Source of the DNA: Rhodocollybia butyracea
Lineage: Eukaryota > Basidiomycota > Agaricomycetes > Agaricales > Omphalotaceae
DNA length: 64,000 nt
Assembly: GCA_015501585.1 (NCBI GenBank)
Contig: JADNRY010000048.1
Location: forward strand, 1-64,000
Direction: 5' to 3'
Shown: piece by piece, positions 31,140-41,752 of the stretch
Position numbering within the stretch: position 1 is the first letter of the stretch
Layout of the letters: each line of letters begins with the position of its first letter
Position numbers and translations under genes: made by a program
Notes under the pieces: generated by a model
Database searches by the model: none
What the model was told of the DNA's origin: nothing
What the model saw: the letters and a program-made list of their open reading frames with translations, nothing else

Positions 31140-34100
31140 GATGAGGATTGAAGCAGAGTTGAGGCCAAGGAGGAACGGAAGCAAACACACACAACCGCTA
31201 CTCTGATCTGATCTATCAAAGTTTATTGATAGGGAGTACAAGTACCACAAATTACCAACTTCAATGTCCCCGCCATTCAATCTGCTTGTGTTTGGATCAC
31301 AGGCTTCGCGTAATGCATTGGACTTGTCTCCCATAGGCAGACAAGCAAGTTAGAGCCTGGCTAACCGTCTTGTAATGAGCAAAGAAAAGTCGTTCGCTAA
31401 AGAGGACTCATCATGACATCAAGGGTGCCCTGATAGTCCAATCGCGCATTTATTACGCGAGCTTTGTTTTAGTATGTACCATTTACATAACGTTTAATCT
31501 TCACTTCCTACCTCCATCTAAAATGTATAAGCTACATTATTTGTATCCCATCTATAGAGTCGAGCTCTTTCTTTATCTAATCACTTCAGAAACTCAAAAA
31601 CCACTCTCACCTTTGAAGAGTCCTAGAACCTGCTTCGCCATGTGCTTCACCAACAACACCACTTTTCTAGATGATGATAATCCGCCGCTGAAAACTCCAG
31701 AGGTTTCTACGAGAATAGGTCAGCCGACTGCCAAACGAAAGAAGACTGGTGTAGATTTGAGTGGAAATTCGGACTGGTTTAATGTGAATGATTTCAATGG
31801 GGCTTGGGTATGTTTTCTCATTGGTTCTGTCTATATATGTGAAGTCCCTCTTCTATAGACCTTTTCATATTCTTCAGTGGCCCCTTATCAAAACATTCCA
31901 TCTCCATCTTCAACATGGAATGCTCGAAAATGAAAACGGCCCCCATACCTCTGGTTTGTACGAGTCTTTCAAAAGATAAGGGCCTGTTTGGCAACATGAA
32001 TCTCAGATTTTGTTTGAAATTTTGCCAGGATTTGCCACTATATAAAAAAGCCATCAAACATTTGTAAGTATCAGTCAGATCGGCCGATTGAGCGCTCCAT
32101 GTAAATGCGCGTACTGCCATACATTTCTTCCATTGATGTCAACACTCCGCTCGATGCTCAGACATGCCCGCTGCTCTCAAATGTAGTTTTTACTTTAGGT
32201 TTCACTTGCTTAGACAATATAGAGAAATAAAATCGCTTTAACAATAATATACAATTACATTAAACTTGAAAGATGATGACCAGAACATGTTGGTCACTGG
32301 GTGGCATTGTTGAGAGTGGTTGGGACGACTTGTGGGACAGTGAGAGGAACATCCGACATGTCAGGGCAGGAGTTATGTCATTTTATGTCATTTCCAGAGT
32401 CATGGCGACCAGCCAGCTGATCCAAACATTTTATATAAGTCTTCAAAATCTCGCCTCTGGCAAAATCACACAAAATCCGGATTCGTGTTGCCGAACAGGC
32501 CAAGGAAGGCAGATCGTTCGAGAGCAGCCGTAGTATCCAGCTTTCTTCGAGACCGGTCACCTCGGGCCTCCGACACTCTCGAATTATGAATTCACCTACC
32601 GTATCGAACTGCAGAGAAAGATTACCCTGAATTGTTCTTTCTTGCCTCGGATCGACCTTACACGACTGTTCGCGTTGTACTTCTGTATCATTTGGTGTTC
32701 AGATTGTCCAACTGCAGCTACTAATCCAGATGCGCGAGGCCGTAAGACCATGTCGGGTCTGCGCGTACACAATCCATCGACGGAGAATCCTCCTGGCGGT
32801 CGGGATGCTCAAATCGACTGGCGTACGTTGGGTCTTCGGGCTTTTCGCCGTGCTGCCGATATTCACCAAAGATTTCAGCGTTACTATAGGGAATACTCGA
32901 TATTATGCATGTCGCTCCCTGGTTCAAGCAAAGAACGAATAAACTGACCAGCTGGAGCGGTTTGTTTTCTCTGCATTTTGAGTTATGTCCTTACTTCGTC
33001 TTTTCCAGGTTGTTTCCACTGTTATCTCGAAGCTCGCTTCCAGTCATTCGCAATATGCTCACCTTAGTCCTACACTATTCAATTTCGCCACCAATGTCTC
33101 ATGAAAAGTTTTGGTATGGCTCACATGTTGGTAACATCCCATATCCAACGAAGGCTTTGGTGGGGCTTTCCGAGAAATCAGCGGTACTTTGCAGAGATTT
33201 TGGCTTGATCCGGGGGCATAGTTCTTTGTGGTCCTTGACGATGTTTAGAACTATACACGACGTCGAACGTATCGGCTTGGTCGCGAGAATTGGATGAACC
33301 TTGAATGGCTGGTACTATGTAGGTTAGGCTGTTTGGTGCAAAACCCGATGTGTTCGACTACAAAACAAAACAAAAACTCATTGCTGCCTAGAACATTTTC
33401 TCCGTCTCATTGATCAATTGATTTTGCACATGAGCGACATGTTCTCACATTTCAGTGGCTATGGGTGAGCATGTTACAAATTGCTCTCCTTTGAAAGCAC
33501 GAGCAAACGAGCTACAGCAGTCTACGCCAAAAGCTTCGACAGTGTGCTTTCCTCCTAGTTGTCGGAGATGACAACTGTTGTTGAAATCAATGCAGCATCG
33601 ACAATTACATTATTCCACCTTCCACAGTCCTATCATCACGGCGTCGGTTCTCGCTCCTTGGCATACAATGTGGCCAAACAACTCGCACATTGTTGACTAT
33701 GCTACTTCTTCCCTTGGAAACTCTGCATCGAAAATCAAGCGCAAGTTGGCTGCAGTGAGGCCGAAGGTCCAGCCGCCGAAGTTCCGGAGTCAGTGATAAC
33801 AAGCAGTAGGTGAACGAACCAAAATCTCTTGCCTAATGAAGTAAACTATATGGCTGCTGAGGCGGATGCTAACCAGTTATAGTGGTTTGGAGCAGTGGTC
33901 GAGCCTCATAACACCATTTCCTGAGGTAGCTAATGTTGAAATGAGCTTTTCATGGCTGTCCTTAGCAGCGAAAGCGTGAGACGAAAGCGAAATACTTCAT
34001 TGTGTCGACATCCGGTCAGCATTCAGTCGACATGGAAGGAGCGTTAGTTTGGGCGTCTAATTACGTTTATTGGTTTCTTCCTACTTAAAACCGCCAGTAG

Positions 34101-34669
34101 CAACGATATCACTGGCTCATACGCCAGCCAAGCCCAGATACGCAAGAACTACACAGATATCCGTATTTGCAAGGCTGGAACTCTAAAATGAAAACTGCCT
34201 TAAGGGTCTCCCCCAATTCTTCACAGCATAGCGAGCTCACGCAGACCGAACGATCTTGACCTCGACTCACTCAAATACGCTAGAACTCCCATTTGAACAC
34301 TTTGAATACAACCATAAATGAGTACTTGGCACAACAAAGCTGCAACATCGATGTCCTGTAAGGTTCCGTATTCAAAATTGATTCACGCCTTGCTACGACT
34401 CATGTTAAAACTCCAATCTATACTTCAAAATGGTGCTATACCATGGTAATTTAGAAAATACTGTCGTCAATCAAATGGAAAGATTTTCAGGTTTCTTTGA
34501 AAGGGATGCCACTGCTGTGTTTGCGTTTACCTTTTTCTTTGATATTAACATGGACAATTATCTCTTCTGATACTTGAATAAGGAACCGCCTCCCCGTTCT
34601 GGAAATCACTCAGTAATGCACCAACTTGATCACCGACATACAACAACAAAATTCAGTCTACCTACATAA
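31140..34669. other. Sparse region between kinase copies
   Basis: Apart from the small candidate gene at 31640 no gene is supported. Open frames at 32642-33297 (plus) include hydrophobic stretches such as WVFGLFAVLPIF, but stops and the absence of consistent splice sites argue against a model. 33300-34660 shows nothing beyond unremarkable AT-rich DNA. Confidence 0.3.
31640..31979 (+). CDS. Small hypothetical protein, two exons
   Basis: Model: exons 31640-31807 and 31878-31979, 89 aa. The intron has a GTATGT donor and a TTCTTCAG acceptor, both good, and the junction is in phase. The protein begins MCFTNNTTFLDDDNPPLKTP, contains AKRKKTG (a possible nuclear signal) and ends GLYESFKR. No family is recognised. 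The frame alone is weak evidence, and the splice consensus is the main support. Confidence 0.3.
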
Positions 34670-36021
34670 TCACATGTTGAACCATGGATGGCTAATGACT
34701 TCCTCCATCGTTATCCGTTCCTCTGGTCGATAACGTATCATCTTCTCCAGTAAATCTGTCAAAAGATCCACCTCCTTCTCATCCATTCGTACCTCAGGCA
34801 CTTCCGTTATCGGGAGAGGGTGTAACCCATCCTCGACATACACTGGTGCATCATATATACCCCTAGCAGCTAAAGATACCCTTTTGTGGATGGGGCAGGG
34901 TCTCGTCGGCTCTGTCCATCCCTCCCCTTCAGTCTTCCACCAGGCATCAGGCGGCTTGCCTAAGGTTCGAAAGATCTCGCCCAGTATCTCATCCCGATCA
35001 CCCGCAAACATTGTAAAAAGGTGATAACCAGTGCGAATCTCATAGATAGCGCAACCGAGTGCCCACACATCTGCCTCCATACCTGCACGATTATCATACA
35101 GTGCTTCTGGTGATGTATAATTCATCTTTGTGCCGGGTCGGTAATTTTTGGGGGGAGAAGCGACCTCGTATGACTGGCCAAAGTCAATGACAACAATACT
35201 TTCTTGAAGTAGTAGCGTCTGCTCAAAGAATCTAAGGTGGTCGACAGGTTCAACGAGCTCGCGGGGTACATGCGGGCCACATGGATCTCCGCTAGTAGTT
35301 TTTACTTCAAGCGTCAATGAATCTCCTAGGTAGTGATAAACCTCAGCATCTGACCAGCCAAGAATAGGATCAATGACGCGAAACAAAATGTTCGATGTGG
35401 TCAGGTCTTGGGGTTTATTAGTTGACCTGCCAAAAAAAAGGAGCAAGGAAGCTTACCTCCATGAACGAAACCTAGTCGATGCATATCATATAACGCCATG
35501 GCCATCTGTTTGGCTAATTTCCTAGCCAAGTCTCCGCGCAACTTTACTCGCTCGTCTAGCGACTCCATCAATATGCTGTGGATGCTTGGACCAGCAAATG
35601 GATGAATAAGGATCCTGTGAAGGCCATTTGGGCCTTCTACTACGAAACTATCATAAAGCGGCCGGATAAGATCGGAGGTGGGGAGAGCAGAGTGAATATT
35701 TTGGGGAATAACCACATCGCGAATGATATCATCAACAGTATCTGCCTCTCCTGATGCGCTAGCACGTAGAGCCTTCAAAGCAACCAATATGTTTTTGTGC
35801 TGGTCGCGCGCTAGCCAGGTAGTAGAAAAACCTCCGTAGCCAAGTTTGTGAATGATTCTATAGCGCCCATGAGAGAATTCATCACCAATCATGATAGGGT
35901 GAAAACCACCTGGCGTATAATGGTCGAGGTTCTCATGCGACAGCAGGTCAGAGGGGTAGTAAAGGTCACCTTCGCGGAAGTAAGGAGCCTTATTCGCGTC
36001 CAGCCAAAGTGATTCGTCCAT
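34670..36021 (-). CDS. SRPK-like serine/threonine protein kinase
   Basis: Exons 36021-35457 and 35406-34670 join in phase (HG-D) to give 433 aa. Motifs: glycine loop KLGYGGFSTTWLA at about residue 58, VALKAL with the ATP-site Lys, HGDLTTSN as the catalytic loop (Gly in place of the usual Arg of HRD), DFGQSY, TSPEALYDN in place of the APE motif, DVWALGCAIYEIRTG, and the C-lobe ending EERITMEEVISHPWF. The overall form matches the expanded SRPK-like kinases of mushrooms. These are CMGC-group relatives; the human SRPKs phosphorylate Arg-Ser proteins, but the substrate here is unknown. The upstream region shares GATCTGATCTATC with the broken paralog at 31139, so the duplication included the promoter. 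Confidence 0.85.
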
Positions 36022-36376
36022 GGTGAGGAGTGAAGCAGCGTCGATGTGAGGACTCGGAGGATCTTGATCAAGTACAACGCTAACGGTTAAGCAAGCGAAA
36101 ACTGACAGATCTGATCTATCGATATAGGAAGTACAAAGGAGCTAGCCATAGTCGACTAGTCGATTGATAGGTGACTTATTCATTGTTGGCAGGACCCACG
36201 AACTGTCGATCTCCCGCAATATATTTCGACCCCAGGCTTCCTGGGTTATAGCGCGTTGGGCGCCCAAAAAGTTTGCTGAAAGGGCAGTTAGCGATAGCAA
36301 GCAGAAGCCGGAGGAGATGAGGAAGGTTAAAGCTGGTTAAAAGGAGGAAGTTGATTTGATCGCATCACCACCTTAT

Positions 36377-36736
36377 CTAAGCACAATAGCTCTCCATTGC
36401 TAGGGAACCTAACTTGCTAATCAAAGACTTATGTCCTTCACTTTCCAAAACTTCCTCGCTCAAGCGCTCATTCCTCAGAATGCCAATACTTACTGACAAC
36501 TGATACCGCGGACAAAAACTCACTGAACAAATCCAGCAAGCAGAAACACGGACAGAATAAGTGACTCGTATCCGGAATTGTGGGAATATCTGGAATCCAT
36601 CTACACTCACTCCCTGTATACTATCCCGTTCAACGTACCCGCACAGGATTTTCGGAATGCTGCGGCGATGAGTCAAGTGGCGATGAGTCGAACGCCTTAA
36701 AAAGAGACGAAATATCCACATCGAGGTAATCACCAA
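36377..36736 (-). pseudogene. 7TM-protein C-terminal tail remnant
   Basis: This minus-strand segment aligns with the cytoplasmic tail of the 7TM gene at 38017: the plus strand reads CCTCAGAATGCCAATACTTA here and CCTCGGAATGCCAGTACTTA there, and the similarity continues through CCGCGGAC. Membrane segments are absent. It is what remains of the first copy of a duplicated gene pair. Confidence 0.45.
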
Positions 36737-36747
36737 CGCCTCTTAAG

Positions 36748-37651
36748 ATGGGTTTCTTCCTGATGTTCTCGATCGCTTCCGGTGTGTATCAGTGATATGC
36801 AACATACAGCGAACTTACCCACTATGTGCAGTTCTGTGCTTTTCCAAGTGCATATCTGCCCGCACCACTTGTGAAGGTAGCTTGTGCTTTGAAACTGTTC
36901 AGGTAAGTTGATTTATCTATCCTGATGTACTTGATTGATTCTAATATCTGTCGATAGATTCTGGCTCAGAATATGAGCTTTGGGTTGGCACTGCCCTCCC
37001 CAGAAGCCACTAATGCGGGGTTGCGAGAATTCATCGCAAATTTCACCTTTCCCTTACCCTACGGATTCTCTCAATTTTCTCTGAATGAAGATGGGAGGTA
37101 TGTTCTGTCCTCCACTGCTCTTCGTTTTTATTACTGAGCGGAGCTCGTCTCCAGTTTTATATTGACGGAATTTGGTGTTTTCCGCTCAGACGTGCTACAG
37201 CAAATATCTGTCAATGGTTCTTTCCTCGATGCTGAAATCGTGATCCCCGATAGGTAAATACTGCTCGAAATTTGGGTACAACATTCACATACTTAACTTT
37301 TCCGTGTTTCGTAGGACGAACCATACTCTTATCCCCATTGGCAAGAACGCGACGATATCGACCCTTTCCTCAGTCACAAATTCCAGCATCACCATGATCA
37401 TACGCTGTCAGGAGTGTGGCGCACTTGATAATGACGCCGTCCAATTATTCGACACGTCGAGAAGAGTGTTCAACTTGTCATTGGGCTTTAGTCCGTCTTT
37501 GCCCCAGTATATTGACTCGACCAGAACATTTGCAATATTGCCCAACAATGCTACGACGCTGTCAAACATCGAATTTGATCTCGCTGCTGCTCGCTTTGAT
37601 AATTATACGGCGATGGTGGCTATTGGTGGATTCCAACGGGAAAATTCGTAG
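36748..37651 (+). CDS. Secreted DOMON/CDH-cytochrome-like protein, copy A
   Basis: Exons 36748-36781, 36832-36902, 36958-37097, 37155-37253 and 37315-37651 sum to 681 nt, 226 aa, with matching phases. The N-terminus (MGFFLMFSIAS, VLCFSKCISA) is a signal peptide; Cys residues follow (TTCEGSLCFETVQ). The body has LAQNMSFGLALPSPEA, several N-glycosylation sites (NFT, NGS, NAT, NSS, NLS, NYT) and the block ISTLSSVTNSSITMIIRCQE, then FDLAAARFDNYTAMVAIGG. This order resembles the cytochrome/iron-reductase (AA8, DOMON-type) domain of cellobiose dehydrogenase, which binds haem. No convincing Met/His haem ligand pair can be placed, so a non-haem relative is possible. It is 226 aa with no flavin domain or anchor. 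Confidence 0.6.
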
Positions 37652-38016
37652 GGTCAAAACGGTGCTCCCAATGCTACTTGTACAAGTTCACATAATGTAG
37701 GAATCAGGACGCTGGCTTTGTGAGGAGCCTCCAGTTTCACATGGCCGAGAATCCCCTCCCATTACCGTCTTTCAGTCAACATAATGCGCTACTTATTTAA
37801 TATACTTGTATTATTTCTAGAACGACTCGGTAAATCCGCAATGGACTCGGAACTCGGGCCTAAACCACTATACCCAACAACAGGATCAAGAGTCGAAGCT
37901 AGTCCTACGTACTTTGAGCTAATCCCAACAAATTGTCTCCGAGTTGTGCTCGCACCGCGAACAGCTGTTCCATAGAGTTCCCCGTGATAGTGTAAGATTT
38001 ACATGTTAATACCCTC
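37652..38016. other. Convergent intergenic spacer
   Basis: It lies between convergent genes. It contains AACAAATTGTCTCCGAGTT, also found downstream of copy B (near 41490), which shows that the duplicated block extends past the gene. Confidence 0.4.
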
Positions 38017-39437
38017 TCATGAGTTATATCCGACGTTGCTAGCAGAAACGCTTGTGGTCCTCTCCGAGTCGGTTCTCACTGAGCCAATAGCTGTCGAAGA
38101 CTTATCGAAATGAACATTGGAAACCTTAAGCCCCATTGGTTCTCCACGTTCCAAGTCCCCCTCACTCACTTCCTCCCTCGGAATGCCAGTACTTACTGAC
38201 GACTGCGACCGCGGACCGAAATTCAGGGACGTTTCCATTGTCCACTCTGTCTGAGGTCGACCAGAGCCTTGCGCCAGACGAAGAAAGATAAGAGTTGGCG
38301 CCAGGCCCTGCAGCACTAATCAGTATGACTATTCGACTGTATCAGGTATTAATTATAAACTCACGGAGACTTGTGACTGTATAGATTGCATATAGTCCAG
38401 ATCAACGGTCCCCCGTACAAAAAGAGCAAAGGTGATGAGCAACGATGCTGAGTTGAGTGCGGCAGACTCCACAAGAATCTCTATGATATCACCCCATGTA
38501 CGCCTCCAAGGATCCTTTCCATCTAAACCGACCTTTGAGGAAAAATTTTGCACCTGCCAGATGCGAAACACAATCATTCCGGTGGTAATCACACCTGTAG
38601 AGAATTGAAAAACGAACGGGATAGATGAGACTGCAGTCCTTATTTCTAGAGATATAAAACGGGTCACCTGTAGAAAATGAAAGAGCAAAGTATGGTTCAC
38701 TGAAACGAAGAAAATGCTGAGGGAGTGACCCAGGAGTTTTGGTTTCTGCCACAAGCACTTGACCAACAATGCTTATGATTGCGCACACTGGAAAAAGACT
38801 GGTTGACTGAGTTCTTCATGAAAGCTTAGCAGTTGTATACCTGTTCCTCCGATTGTAGCAAGAATGGGAAGGGCAATTGCCCCCCATGAATGGCCCCACA
38901 CAACCCAGCACCTCCAAATCTATGATGATGGTAAAATGTCGGTGACACTGATAAGAAACACTAAGCAACCCACAGAAAGACAATCTGTCATGAGGATACC
39001 GAAGGAGAATACAGAGGCTATAAGCCCTCTAAACCATTGAGGTTGGTCTCCGAGGGCTGGCAGAAGCAGCGGACTACTCCCATGATCAAGAAAGGCATTA
39101 ACCACAAATTCCCATGTGAGTGCATTGTGTATGCTTGCGGCAATGTACATCACTGCAACGATAGCGATCCACCGCGCCTTCCTGTTGACGTATTTTTTGT
39201 CCAAGACTGCGGAGAAAGTTTGAATGGAGGATCGAACAGCTCGCATGAGAACGTACTGATTGCACGCAAAGTCAATAGAAATATGCATGTATAAAGTCCT
39301 TGTGTTCAAATTCTTGAGTCAAAAAAGGAGTTTGCAGGACAATACGGCGTACCATTGGCCCAAGCCTCGACAACGAACGAGCTGAGAGGAAAGGAGTGAA
39401 TGGCCGCAGCCACAGCGGCGCTATCTGGGGAACTCAT
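38017..39437 (-). CDS. Basidiomycete seven-transmembrane protein, possibly frameshifted
   Basis: Starting at MSSPDSAAVAAAIHSFPLSS (39437), the minus strand shows the blocks of a large mushroom family of seven-helix proteins: WANG/YAVLSCKLLF, KYVNRKARWIAIVAVMYIAA, IWRCWVVWGHSW, AIALPILATIGG, FSEPYFALSFST, GVITTGMIVFRIWQV, ILVESAALNSASLLITFALF and GLAPTLIFLRLAQGSGRP, ending in a Ser/Glu-rich cytoplasmic tail. Short introns separate most helices, for example after DCLS with the acceptor ATCATCATAG. The first helix needs a one-base shift near 39350, so the allele may be defective or the first intron mis-read. The function of the family is unknown; receptor-like roles are only a guess. Confidence 0.55.
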
Positions 39438-40235
39438 TTCTGTTGTTGATTGCGGTGAAGGTAGCCAGCCCTTTATCATATATGCATCCATTAGCGTCCT
39501 CGGCCTACTTTTTTTCCCATGACTATCGATTATTACCCTACTGTGCCGTATGCACACAGCGGCTTGAAGCATGGACTTGATCATGAGAGGGACAGCTTTA
39601 ATATAGTTGTCATTGATAAGTCCTCCCGAGTTCACGATTCTAACAAAACCTGTGGCGTGGAAACGCAAGTCAAGGTTGATTTTGCTCAATAGTTCAGTAA
39701 ACGCTATCTGTACACCACAGTATGTGTTCAAAAGATCATTCAACGTTCTCCCCGTTACCCTTGAGCTGCGAGTGGATTTCGGAAGTAGTATGTTTGACTC
39801 GCGAATTGCGCGTCTATCGGAGGACTCTGGGACTCGGAATAAACCGCTTTTCTCCTCAAAGAATAATCCCCGGGAAATTTGCCCGAGTTCCATTCAATAT
39901 CGTTCCACAGCCGGAGGTAACAAGTTACGCATTGGAGAGGAAGAATTACACGGCCGGGTATCCCAGTGCTGTTGGAAGTCTCTCATTGAGGGCCCCACTG
40001 GCGTTGTTGATGATATATGCCACTTTTGGAAAAAGTGGAGACACGAATGACTCTCTCCCCATCATAGAACCCACAGGTTGGACTTGTGGGAATATTTAGA
40101 TTTAGAATCCTTTATCTCGCTCATCGGAGTATTGCAGCCTGGGTGCACTGGATTTTTGTAACACTGGTGATCCTACCTTATAAAAGAGATGATATATCTT
40201 GAAAGATTGCAACTGCCTTTACAACATTCCCCAAC
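39438..40235. other. Divergent promoter region, no gene seen
   Basis: It lies between the 7TM gene (minus) and the DOMON-like copy B (plus). The ORFs at 39607-40099 overlap on opposite strands and show no motif. TTATAAAAGAG near 40180 is a plausible TATA box for copy B. Confidence 0.35.
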
Positions 40236-41135
40236 ATGCTGAGTCTCTTTTCGATATCCACGATCGCGGCTGGTATGTATCAGTGATAGTACGCGTCATG
40301 TATTGAACCTACCCTCGTTCATGATACGTCTAGCATTGTGCTTTTTCGAGTGCATCTCCGCCCGCACCACTTGTGAAGGTAACTTGTGCTTCGAAACTGT
40401 TCAAGTACGCTTAGCCTTACTTGTCCCCATGTACTTGATCTTAATATTTGTCGATAGCTATTAGCCCAGAATATGAGTCTTGGGTTGGCGCTGCCCTCTG
40501 TAGAAGCCATAAATGCGGGGTCGCGAGAATTTATAGCAAATTTCACCTTTCCATTACCCTACGGATTCTCTCAATTTTCTCTAAATGAACATGGGAGGTC
40601 TGTTCTGTCGGCCCCACTCTTTGATTCTGTTACTGAAAGGAGCTCATTTTCAGTTTTATAATGACAGCTTTCGGCGTTTTCCCCGCGACCGCCTTAGAGG
40701 GGATCTCTGTTAATGGTTCTTTTCTTGATGCAGAGATCGTGATCCCTGATAGGTAAATATAGCTCCGTAAGTTTTGACTACGACTTTCTCACTATATTCC
40801 CTAGTTCAAACCATACCCTGATCCCCATCGGAAAGAACGCGACAATATCCACTCTTTCCTCGGTCACAAATTCCAGCGTCACCATGATCATACGCTGCCA
40901 GGAGTGTGGTGCGCTCGGTAATGACGCCGTCCAATTATTCGATACAACGAGAAGATTGTTCCACTTGTCACTGGGTTTTAGTCCGTCTTTGCCCCAGTAT
41001 ATTGACTCGACCAGAACATTTGCAATCCTGCCAAACAATGCTACGAAGCTGTCGAACGTTGAATTTGATCTCGCTGCTGCTCGATTTGATAATTATACGG
41101 CGATGGTGGCTATTGGTGGATTTCAACGGGAATAG
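40236..41135 (+). CDS. Secreted DOMON/CDH-cytochrome-like protein, copy B
   Basis: Exons 40236-40272, 40334-40404, 40458-40597, 40654-40752 and 40805-41135 sum to 678 nt, 225 aa. Intron positions and phases are identical to copy A at 36748, and the proteins are very similar (NATISTLSSVTNSSVTMIIR, SLPQYIDSTRTFAILPNNAT). The signal peptide is MLSLFSISTIAA-ALCFFECISA, followed by RTTCEGNLCFETVQ. The last exon starts with Ser where copy A has Arg-Thr. A secreted role in redox or cell-wall biology would fit the domain resemblance, but nothing here proves it. Confidence 0.6.
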
Positions 41136-41436
41136 TGGTAGGACTGTTCTTAATACTTGTACAAGTGCACGTACTGTAGGAATCAGGACAATCATATGGT
41201 GACTTTGCGACGAATCTTTCAAATTTCACGCTGCCCGACCGGTCATCTTCCTGATCTATTTGAATGATTTCTACCTATTTGTGAGTCGACTATGAGCCTA
41301 CCTGGCCCGCTGTTCAAAATATCAATCATTGTGCCCAAAGCGCCGCATTAGACACAAGACTGATGTGAGTATTGATGACAGCAGTAGGTGATAGGAACTT
41401 CAACTCAGGAAATACGCAACAAAGCACTCGGAGTGA

Positions 41437-41752
41437 GAGCCAACAACTGCGCAATTCAGAGGTGGAGCTAGTAGATCATGAGCTTTCAACAAATTGCTGT
41501 CTCCGAGTTCCGCAGTAAGGCTACGAAAAAAACAGGTACGCAGCGGATGGTTTCCAACTACAACTACACAGGTAGTCTACAGGTCTGATAATCATCACAA
41601 TCATGAGCCAACAACTGCGCGATTCAGAGTAGATTCATGAGCTTTCAATAAACAGTTGTCTCCGAGTTCCACAGTAAGGCTACGGAAAAAAGGTGTGCGG
41701 CGGATGGTTTCCAACTACTTCAACTACAGGTAGTGGTAATCATCACAATCAT
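41437..41752. repeat. Tandem duplication of about 166 bp reaching the PIK1 stop codon
   Basis: Two units, about 41437-41604 and 41605-41752, share GCCAACAACTGCGC, TCATGAGCTTTCAA, TGTCTCCGAGTTCC, GCGGATGGTTTCCAACTAC and TAATCATCACAATCAT. The right end of unit 2 includes the PIK1 stop codon, so unit 1 carries a copy of its last bases. The segment is also related to sequence near 37930. Confidence 0.65.
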
